This document shows positions 1-5,339 of a stretch of 6,156 nt of DNA, piece by piece. The stretch's first letter is position 1. Each line of letters starts with the position of its first letter. The notes beneath the pieces are model-generated. The model was not told the DNA's origin, searched no databases, and worked only from the letters and a program-made list of their open reading frames with translations. The stretch lies in contig CAZIFW010000106.1 in NCBI GenBank assembly GCA_964538275.1, positions 1-6,156 of the forward strand, written 5' to 3'. This stretch comes from CANIGN01 sp964538275 (GTDB lineage: Bacteria; Bdellovibrionota; UBA2428). Made by a program: the position numbers and the translations under genes.

Positions 1-531
1 CAAAACTTCTTTCATATAATAATTCACCCACCCGCGGTGGTTAATTCGAATGCGAATTTTATCTCCACAACCAAAGGCATCAAAAATTCCGGCAGCAAAT
101 TCCAAGATTTCAATGTCTGCTAACTGGGTGTCGCCCCCTAGAATATCTACGTTCAATTGCCAGTGTTCACGCAAGCGCCCCTTTTGCGGACGCTCATATC
201 TATATAAATTTGGAATACTAAACCACTTAAGAGGAGCTTGGAGTTCTCCTAATTTAGCAGCCACCATACGCGCCAAAGTAGGGGTCATCTCGGGCCGGAT
301 CGCAACTTTACGGTCCCCGCGGTCTAAAAAACTATAAAGTTGCTGACTTACCAGCTCTTCGCCGGACTTGGCCGCATACAAATCGTAAGATTCCAAAAGG
401 GGTCCATCGTACTCTTGAAAGGCAAATTTTCGAGCGATTTCGCGAAAACGATCGAATACTTGGCGTCTAACCGACATTTCTTCAGGGTAAAAGTCACGTG
501 TTCCTTTGTAAGGTTGAGAAGTGAGTGCCAT
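1..531 (-). CDS. hisS: Histidyl-tRNA synthetase, N-terminal part (cut by window edge)
   Basis: This cytoplasmic class II aminoacyl-tRNA synthetase attaches histidine to tRNA-His using ATP. The reverse strand reads 177 uninterrupted codons from ATG at 531 to the window edge. Visible landmarks are the N-terminal KGTRDFYPEEM (residues 9-19), the substrate-binding segment AIRPEMTPTLARM (77-89) and motif 2, LYRYERPQKGRLREHWQLNVD (109-129). R111 corresponds to the ATP-binding motif 2 arginine, and Q125 to a conserved histidine-binding residue. D129 stands where the E. coli enzyme has glutamate. The HisA-type signatures, motif 3 and the anticodon domain lie outside the window. The start is firm because an in-frame TAA lies one codon upstream, at 537-535. 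No Shine-Dalgarno site is visible close to the ATG, so the mRNA may be leaderless or have a very short leader. The gene is divergent from aspS. Family identity is secure. Confidence 0.96.
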   Translation of the reverse strand, partial: MALTSQPYKGTRDFYPEEMSVRRQVFDRFREIARKFAFQEYDGPLLESYDLYAAKSGEELVSQQLYSFLDRGDRKVAIRPEMTPTLARMVAAKLGELQAPLKWFSIPNLYRYERPQKGRLREHWQLNVDILGGDTQLADIEILEFAAGIFDAFGCGDKIRIRINHRGWVNYYMKEVL

Positions 532-584
532 GGATTAACGTTACTATACTAAAGAAGACAAGTTCCTGATAGGATAACTGCCTT
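532..584. promoter_or_regulatory. Divergent hisS/aspS promoter region with a symmetric -10-like element
   Basis: This 53-bp gap must carry the start signals of both synthetase genes, unless they lie inside the coding regions. The stretch TTACTATACT at 541-550 gives TATACT (545-550) on the plus strand and TATAGT (548-543) on the minus strand. Each matches the sigma-70 -10 consensus at 5 of 6 positions. Transcription from the plus element would start near 557 and give aspS a leader of about 28 nt. The minus element would start near 536, leaving hisS almost leaderless, which fits its lack of a ribosome binding site. No good -35 hexamer is present at 16-18 bp for either direction, so the assignment is tentative. 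Confidence 0.4.
571..574 (+). promoter_or_regulatory. Ribosome binding site of aspS
   Basis: AGGA lies 10 nt before the aspS ATG at 585. An in-frame TAG at 570-572 overlaps it, so translation cannot begin further upstream. Together these fix the aspS start. Confidence 0.6.
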
Positions 585-2375
585 ATGTATCGATCTCATT
601 CATGTGGCGAACTGCGTGATACACACGCGGGCAAAAGCGTAACTCTTTCTGGCTGGGTACAAACCCTACGAAATCACGGCGGACTTGCATTTATTGATTT
701 GCGCGATCGTTCCGGTGTTTGCCAAGTGTTTATTTCTGAAGAATTAATTACTGATCAAAAAATTCGCACTGAAAGCGTTATCCGCATTGAAGGCGAAGTT
801 CTAAAACGCCCTGACGGCATGCAAAATAAAAAAATTGCTACCGGAGATATAGAAATTAAAGCTACAAAACTAGAAGTTTTGTCCTTGGCCGAACCCCTTC
901 CCTTTGCTTTAGAAGAAAAATCCGAAGGCGTGAACGAAAACACTCGTCTAAAATATAGATACCTTGACCTCAGACGTATTGAATTGCGCCGAATCTTAGA
1001 AGTGCGCCATAAAGTGATGCAATGTACCCGTCGTTTTTTCACAGAAAAAGCATTTTGGGAAATTGAAACTCCTTACTTATACAAAAGCACTCCAGAAGGT
1101 GCTCGCGATTACTTAGTTCCGTCGCGCGTTCACCCCGGTAGTTTCTATGCCCTGCCTCAGTCTCCGCAAACCCTCAAACAATTATTGATGGTTGCAGGAA
1201 TGGAACGTTATTTTCAAATTGTTCGCTGTTTTAGGGACGAAGATTTAAGAGCAGACCGACAACCAGAATTTACTCAAATCGACTTAGAAGTAAGTTTTTT
1301 AAAAGCTGAAGAGTTTCAGGCCATCATTGAAGAATTTATCTGCATTTTGTGGAAAGAAATCCTCAATATCGATGTTCCGCGACCCTTTAAAAGAATTTCT
1401 TACAAAGAAGCTGTTGAGGGCTATGGCTCAGACAAACCCGACCTTCGCTATGAGCTTAAACTTCAAGACTTAAGCCAAGAATTAGCAAACTCTAGCTTTA
1501 AAGTTTTCAATTCAGTCATCGCCAACGGTGGAAAAGTTATTGCCCTCCCCGTTAAAGCAGCCGAAGTAGGTGCTTTACCGCAGTGGTCGCGCAAAGATAT
1601 GGAAAACTTTAACTCTGCAGTAACACCTTTTGGATTAAAAGGTGTGGCGTGGGTAAAAGTTGAAACAGAAGGCTGGAATTCTCAAATATCTAAGTTCTTC
1701 AATCCCGAAGAACAAAGTGCTGTAAATAAAAAACTTGGACTTCAGTCCGGCGATTATGTGTTTTTTGCAGCTGAAGCTGCGCCTAGAGTTTTTGATGCCA
1801 TGGGCGCTTTGCGCGCAATGCTTGCACGTGAACTAAAACTTGTTGAAGATGGAGTTTTAAGTAAAACATGGCCCTTCGTTTGGGTTACAGAATTTCCTCT
1901 TTTTGAATTTGATGCTCAAAACAATCGCCTTGCAGCTGCCCACCACCCGTTCACTCTTCCTGTAGAAGGCGACATTGAAAAACTTAAGTCTACTGACATC
2001 GAAGTTTTAAGAAAAATTCGCGCGAATGCTTATGACTTAGCTCTAAATGGATATGAAATAGCAGGTGGTAGCTTTAGGATTTTCAACTCAGACGTGCAAC
2101 GCTCAATGTTTAGAGCGCTTGGCTTAAATGACGAAGAGATTAAAGAAAAATTTGGATTCTTTGTTGAAGCATTGCAATACGGTACGCCTCCCCATGGAGG
2201 TATGGCCTTTGGATTAGATCGTTTGGTGATGTTGCTAGCGGGTACAAACAACATTCGCGATGTAATGGCTTTCCCTAAGACGGCCTCTGCATCAGATTTA
2301 ATGAGTGAATGCCCTTCAAAAGTAAGTCCCGACCAGATTGCAGAACTCAGCCTACAAATTTTAAATAGAAAATAG
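585..2375 (+). CDS. aspS: Aspartyl-tRNA synthetase, bacterial type, predicted non-discriminating (Asp/Asn)
   Basis: This cytoplasmic class II synthetase charges tRNA-Asp with aspartate. At 596 residues it matches the bacterial family (E. coli 590). Domains in order are an OB-fold anticodon-binding domain (about 1-105; F36, Q47 and F49 align with E. coli F35, Q46 and F48), the catalytic core with motif 1 (about 150-180, ending TPEGARDYLVPS), motif 2 (FRDEDLRADRQPEFTQ, 216-231; R217), the bacterial GAD insertion (about 290-420), then HHPF (453-456) and motif 3 (GLDRL, 543-547; R546). Two specificity positions carry H31 (Leu30 in E. coli) and G78 (Lys81 in E. coli). The pair His/Gly at these sites is linked to non-discriminating AspRS in Pseudomonas aeruginosa, so the enzyme probably also makes Asp-tRNA-Asn for the amidotransferase GatCAB. 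Function as AspRS is certain; dual specificity is inferred. Confidence 0.98.
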   Translation: MYRSHSCGELRDTHAGKSVTLSGWVQTLRNHGGLAFIDLRDRSGVCQVFISEELITDQKIRTESVIRIEGEVLKRPDGMQNKKIATGDIEIKATKLEVLSLAEPLPFALEEKSEGVNENTRLKYRYLDLRRIELRRILEVRHKVMQCTRRFFTEKAFWEIETPYLYKSTPEGARDYLVPSRVHPGSFYALPQSPQTLKQLLMVAGMERYFQIVRCFRDEDLRADRQPEFTQIDLEVSFLKAEEFQAIIEEFICILWKEILNIDVPRPFKRISYKEAVEGYGSDKPDLRYELKLQDLSQELANSSFKVFNSVIANGGKVIALPVKAAEVGALPQWSRKDMENFNSAVTPFGLKGVAWVKVETEGWNSQISKFFNPEEQSAVNKKLGLQSGDYVFFAAEAAPRVFDAMGALRAMLARELKLVEDGVLSKTWPFVWVTEFPLFEFDAQNNRLAAAHHPFTLPVEGDIEKLKSTDIEVLRKIRANAYDLALNGYEIAGGSFRIFNSDVQRSMFRALGLNDEEIKEKFGFFVEALQYGTPPHGGMAFGLDRLVMLLAGTNNIRDVMAFPKTASASDLMSECPSKVSPDQIAELSLQILNRK

Positions 2376-2387
2376 CCTGTAAGCGCA

Positions 2388-3125
2388 TTACTCAAGATCA
2401 CTGTCTTTATAGACGGTGATGCGTTTTACTAAAAACTGATTTTCGTGAGAAAGCATTTGATTGGCTGTCCATGTTGTTGGCTCAAGGGGAAGTTGAGAGA
2501 ATAAAGTAAGTTTAAACTGTCCAGCGTTGCGTGGTTCGTCATTAGGATCCTGAGCACCAAGACATGCCAAATCTTTAATTAAAACCTCGTTATCTAAAAG
2601 TACGCTCATTTGAGTTGAATTACGCAAAATTCGAATCTCATAGTCTTTAGAAAGATCAAACACTTTAGCAACTGAGGCTGTTGGTAAAGCATCATTAAGA
2701 TTTAAGTGCCCACATTTTGCAGTGATTCCTGCATCTGTAATTCGAACTTCAGAGGGTAGGCCTATTCCAGTTAAAAAACTCATTTCCACTTTGATACCAC
2801 TGGGAGATTTTTTAGGAATTTGAAACTGAATGCGAAGTGTTCCCGTTTCAAGTCCAGCCAACGCAGGGAAAACTTTGGTCATGCTTGAGTTGTTGAGTAC
2901 AATTTCTTGCTGAGAAAGGCCATCACTTTGCGAACTTGGCGTAGCCGTAAGATTCAAACCGTCAAAACGCGCAGTGCTTTGTCCCTCAAGAGTCCACCCT
3001 TCAGAGCGCACAGGTTTTTGATCAAAGAGTGCAGTAGAATCAAGCGCTTCTTCTTTAGAATTTATTGGCTCGCACGCAATAATTGCGAACAAAAGCATTG
3101 GTAAAAGTAGTTTAGAAAAATTCAT
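2388..3125 (-). CDS. Lipoprotein of unknown function, possible beta-sandwich (lectin/LamG-like) fold
   Basis: This 245-aa protein is not recognised as a named family. It begins with a lipoprotein signal peptide: MNFSK, a hydrophobic stretch and the lipobox IIAC, with the lipidated cysteine at C18 followed by E19 P20. The mature part is rich in beta-forming segments. The run YEIRILRNSTQMSVLLDNEVLI (162-183, shortened here to its ends YEIRI and DNEVLI) resembles the strand-turn-strand of concanavalin A-like or LamG jelly-rolls, but this is a pattern impression only. C138 and C188 could form a disulphide in the envelope. I chose ATG 3125 over an in-frame TTG at 3155 because only the ATG places the signal peptide at the N-terminus; neither has a good ribosome binding site. 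The gene is convergent with aspS (12-bp gap) and divergent from the secreted-protein gene at 3336. Confidence 0.85.
   Translation of the reverse strand: MNFSKLLLPMLLFAIIACEPINSKEEALDSTALFDQKPVRSEGWTLEGQSTARFDGLNLTATPSSQSDGLSQQEIVLNNSSMTKVFPALAGLETGTLRIQFQIPKKSPSGIKVEMSFLTGIGLPSEVRITDAGITAKCGHLNLNDALPTASVAKVFDLSKDYEIRILRNSTQMSVLLDNEVLIKDLACLGAQDPNDEPRNAGQFKLTLFSQLPLEPTTWTANQMLSHENQFLVKRITVYKDSDLE
2397..2427 (+). terminator. Candidate terminator of aspS, inside the convergent lipoprotein gene
   Basis: Arms ATCACTGTC (2397-2405) and GACGGTGAT (2412-2420) form a 9-bp stem with one T-G wobble and a 6-nt loop, TTTATA. The stem is followed by GCGTTTT, a short and imperfect T-tract. It lies 22 bp after the aspS stop but within the last codons of the convergent gene. 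On the minus strand the wobble becomes an A-C mismatch, so the hairpin favours the plus direction. Strength is uncertain because the T-run has only four bases. Confidence 0.4.
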
Positions 3126-3173
3126 AACGTTTTGGCATTGCAAATGCAGGTCCAAAAGAGTCTTAAAAGTTCA

Positions 3174-3203
3174 GCTATAGATAAAACACAAATAGAGATT
3201 CAA
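3174..3203 (-). promoter_or_regulatory. Candidate promoter of the 2388-3125 lipoprotein gene
   Basis: On the minus strand TTGAAT (3203-3198) and TATAGC (3179-3174) are separated by 18 bp. Each matches four of six bases of the sigma-70 consensus. Transcription would start near 3167 and give a leader of about 40 nt before ATG 3125. The match is modest and the region is AT-rich, so chance similarity is quite possible. Confidence 0.25.
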
Positions 3204-3233
3204 ACCCTTAATAGCCTTAAGAATTTTCATATG

Positions 3234-3247
3234 TTTTGAGCTCAAAA
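3234..3247. repeat. 14-bp perfect palindrome in the divergent spacer
   Basis: TTTTGAGCTCAAAA is a perfect inverted repeat without a spacer. It lies about 110 bp upstream of the lipoprotein ATG and about 90 bp upstream of the secreted-protein ATG. It could be an operator for a dimeric regulator. The half-site matches no regulator I can name. Confidence 0.5.
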
Positions 3248-3258
3248 TTGCTGACAGT

Positions 3259-3282
3259 GTGTCTAAGCCTTAGACGCTTTTT
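3259..3282 (+). terminator. Terminator-like hairpin, or palindromic operator, with no upstream plus-strand gene
   Basis: GTCTAAGCCTTAGAC (3261-3275) is a perfect palindrome of two 7-bp halves around one base. As RNA the stem extends to 8 bp (3259-3266 with 3270-3277, one T-G wobble) with loop GCC. It is followed directly by TTTTT (3278-3282), the layout of a Rho-independent terminator in the plus direction. No plus-strand gene ends before it, since the preceding gene is on the minus strand. It could end a short transcript, attenuate the gene at 3336, or act as a DNA operator. Confidence 0.45.
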
Positions 3283-3290
3283 ATGTATGA

Positions 3291-3304
3291 TTTTTTTAAA
3301 AAAA
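3291..3304. repeat. T7A7 tract
   Basis: Seven T residues followed by seven A residues form a perfect 14-bp palindrome, 32 bp upstream of the secreted-protein ATG. Such tracts are rigid and can stimulate promoters as UP-like elements or bind nucleoid proteins. With the two preceding palindromes it gives centres spaced about 28 and 30 bp apart. Confidence 0.4.
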
Positions 3305-3335
3305 TTCCTTGAGTTGAGAGATAATAGATCCCCTT

Positions 3336-4640
3336 ATGAGAACCTTATTTGCTTTGTCACTAGCTTTTGTCTCAATACTCTCTGCAAACACTCCAACGTT
3401 TGTGAAAGACGTAGCTTTTTTTAAGTTACCCGATCAAGTACCTAACTCAACTCACTCATTTATATCCGCCAATACAAGCACTCGATGCACACCCAATCAG
3501 AACTTAAGAATTAACTCACTTCATGAACAAATGGTTGCTATGTTTTTTAGTGGTAAAGAGGAAGCTTTAAAAAAACGTCAACCCTTAGTTTCAGATGAGG
3601 TTGATCTGCTTACTCAGATTGCAGAACAACGTCTAGCTACAAGTTTAAATGGTACAACCCGTAATCCTAAAGATGAATGTGAAAACACGATTGCTCAACT
3701 TGAGGCACATTCAGACTTTGTTTTAAGTATCTATAAAAAAGGTTACGTGGTGACACGCAATGAAGGCATATACAGTTTACTTAAAAACAAACTCCTCGGC
3801 CTTGCCCCTACTTTTGAGCTTGTTGAGTTTATGGCCAAAAACTTATTGAGCTATCACTACATGCATAAACTTGATCCTCAAATTAAAAATGACTCTGGAT
3901 TTGCAGTATTTTTGCTCTTTAGAACACTTGAAAACAACAACCCCCTCTACCCCCTTAACGTTGCACTCACAAAAACAAATAAAGATCAGGCAGCGAAAAT
4001 CTATTTAAAAATGTCTAATTCTTTTAAGCGTTATCAAGACGTTTTGAATGTTGCCCTAGGATCCCCTAATGGCGGAGTACAAGCCAATATTCATACAAAC
4101 GATTATCTTGCTACCTATGTGGAGTTAAACTTGATTGAGAAAAGCCCTGAACACCTTAAAATATTTGCTAATGATCGGTATTTTAATACAAGAGCCTACT
4201 TAAGCACTCTTTTAAAGTTGGCTGATTTATTTCCAAATCTTGTGACAAACTCAAATGAATATCGCAATTCTTTTAACAAAATCTTTTCTGCAGAAGCCAT
4301 TGCTAACAAAGTTTTTCAAGAAAAAGTAGGAACTCGCGAATGGCTTATGGCCTTTATTCCTTCTACGACAAGCAATCCTCGCTACACAGAACAGTTTAAT
4401 CTTGTGGCCAATGATTTAAGAACTCACCTCCTGAATTCGAATAAGAATGATTCATTAACAGTAAGCGAAAAGTTATCTTACGCAGCTCACGTACTTCGCC
4501 TTAGCAACAACATCATGACTCTTAAACCCACAAGCGTTGCCAAGGTAGTAGAAATGAGACAGGGGATTCAAGCGCAACTTAAAGAGGGTAAATCTATTGC
4601 TCAAACAACAGTGCCTGTAGCTAAAGTTCAAGGAATATAA
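3336..4640 (+). CDS. Secreted protein of unknown function (434 aa)
   Basis: I do not recognise this protein. Residues 1-17 form a Sec signal peptide (MRT, then a hydrophobic core, then ILSA), with likely cleavage near A17-N18 and no lipobox cysteine, so the mature protein is probably periplasmic or extracellular. No other membrane segment is apparent. The body looks mostly alpha-helical, with repeated leucine-rich amphipathic stretches (for example around 85-105, 115-175 and 285-300), suggesting an all-helical or repeat-like fold. Only two cysteines occur in the mature part, C51 and C115, a possible disulphide. No catalytic motif is evident. The start is set by an in-frame TGA at 3315-3317. 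GAGAG at 3316-3320 is 15 nt away, too far for a good ribosome binding site. A GATAAT -10-like hexamer (3320-3325) would give a nearly leaderless mRNA. The gene stands alone, divergent from one lipoprotein and convergent with another, 6 bp apart. Confidence 0.88.
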   Translation: MRTLFALSLAFVSILSANTPTFVKDVAFFKLPDQVPNSTHSFISANTSTRCTPNQNLRINSLHEQMVAMFFSGKEEALKKRQPLVSDEVDLLTQIAEQRLATSLNGTTRNPKDECENTIAQLEAHSDFVLSIYKKGYVVTRNEGIYSLLKNKLLGLAPTFELVEFMAKNLLSYHYMHKLDPQIKNDSGFAVFLLFRTLENNNPLYPLNVALTKTNKDQAAKIYLKMSNSFKRYQDVLNVALGSPNGGVQANIHTNDYLATYVELNLIEKSPEHLKIFANDRYFNTRAYLSTLLKLADLFPNLVTNSNEYRNSFNKIFSAEAIANKVFQEKVGTREWLMAFIPSTTSNPRYTEQFNLVANDLRTHLLNSNKNDSLTVSEKLSYAAHVLRLSNNIMTLKPTSVAKVVEMRQGIQAQLKEGKSIAQTTVPVAKVQGI

Positions 4641-4670
4641 AAATTCTTAAAGCGCGGCGCTCTCAAAGAA
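4639..4670 (-). terminator. Candidate terminator of the oxoamine synthase-lipoprotein operon
   Basis: Read on the minus strand, TTCTT (4670-4666) pairs with AAGAA (4648-4644). Inside this AGCG (4661-4658) pairs with CGCT (4654-4651) around the loop CCG, with a small internal loop between the two stems. The structure is followed by TTTTT (4643-4639). It overlaps the last codons and the TAA of the lipoprotein gene. On the plus strand no T-run follows, so it serves the minus direction only. Confidence 0.45.
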
Positions 4671-5339
4671 GAGTTGCTGCGCAGAAACGTTCACAGATTC
4701 CACTCCCTCGGGCTCGTAAGGATAAGCTTGTTCGCGATCAATACGAGTTCCAGCAAGCGAGTAAAGCAACTCACCGCTCTCTCCGCCCTCTGCGCCACCG
4801 CGTAGGTCATAAGCTAACTCCAATTCAAAATGTGCATTTGCGGGAAACTGAATAGATCCACCATGAGTTTCATCTTGTCCAAGCAAATAAGTTTCAAGCT
4901 TACCCATAAGACGCATAGGTTTTTCTTCTTGGTTAAGAGTGTTCAAAAATAAAACACTGCCCGAAGCTTTTGCTCTTTCAGCGCTTGTTGGTCTTTGAAA
5001 ACTTTTTATAACAAAATTTTCAAAAGTTATTTCTGGGCAATCTACTGTGAGATCCCATCCTCCGATGAATAAGCTTGTGGACAAAAGAAGAGGTAGCTCA
5101 CTTACAATTTTAAGTGAGCTATTTAGAGTATAAACCCCCTCTTTTTTAACAATATGCCCCTGAGATAGGTTCGCCAAATCCTCTAAATTTAGCTTTTCAC
5201 GCTTTAGCTGATCCTTTTTTAACGTTAAAACGAAGTGGGATTCACTTGCGCAAGATATTGAAATTACACTTAAAAAAGTAATTCCTGAGAGGATGCTTTT
5301 GCGAGAAAGAACATTTTTGAAAGTTTTCAAAAGAATCAC
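4647..5339 (-). CDS. Lipoprotein of unknown function, coupled to the oxoamine synthase gene
   Basis: This 230-aa protein has no family I recognise. A basic N-terminus (K5, K8, R13, K14) precedes a hydrophobic stretch (16-29) ending in ISISC, so C30 is a plausible lipidation site. Serine at -3 is a less usual but tolerated lipobox residue. The mature part has a charged segment (KKDQLKREKLNLEDL, 41-55), strand-like segments, a second cysteine at C101 and a glycine-rich turn (RGGAEGGESGE, 180-190). The start is a GTG whose last two bases are the first two bases of the upstream gene's TGA stop: the sequence GTGA gives a 4-bp overlap. No Shine-Dalgarno site is visible, so translation probably depends on ribosomes finishing the enzyme gene. 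Being co-translated with a PLP enzyme that may make lipid or cofactor precursors suggests an envelope role, but no activity can be assigned. Confidence 0.85.
   Translation of the reverse strand: MILLKTFKNVLSRKSILSGITFLSVISISCASESHFVLTLKKDQLKREKLNLEDLANLSQGHIVKKEGVYTLNSSLKIVSELPLLLSTSLFIGGWDLTVDCPEITFENFVIKSFQRPTSAERAKASGSVLFLNTLNQEEKPMRLMGKLETYLLGQDETHGGSIQFPANAHFELELAYDLRGGAEGGESGELLYSLAGTRIDREQAYPYEPEGVESVNVSAQQLFFESAAL

Noticed and set aside
50..552. Two plus-strand open frames (50-337 and 340-552) opposite hisS
   Set aside because: Both are antisense to clear HisRS motifs, and their translations show no protein-like pattern.
755..1042. 95-codon minus-strand open frame inside aspS
   Set aside because: It is antisense to conserved aspS sequence, has an arginine/serine-rich translation typical of a shadow frame, and no start signal.
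2030..2401. 123-codon open frame on the minus strand across the aspS 3' end
   Set aside because: It lies almost wholly antisense to conserved aspS motif 3 coding sequence, has no plausible domain, and overlaps the lipoprotein gene end.
2907..3104. 65-codon plus-strand open frame opposite the lipoprotein gene
   Set aside because: It is antisense to a gene with a convincing signal peptide and lipobox, and is highly basic as expected of a shadow frame.
3126..3155. TTG at 3155 as the start of the lipoprotein gene
   Set aside because: It would add ten residues before the signal peptide and has no ribosome binding site; ATG 3125 gives a standard lipoprotein N-terminus.
3236..3424. 62-codon plus-strand open frame across the spacer and the start of the secreted-protein gene
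   Set aside because: It begins with TTG without a ribosome binding site and runs out of frame through the signal-peptide region of the better-supported gene.
4675..4682. CTGCGCAG palindrome as a terminator for the gene ending at 4640
   Set aside because: It has no realistic loop and no T-run after it on the plus strand, and it lies inside the convergent coding sequence.
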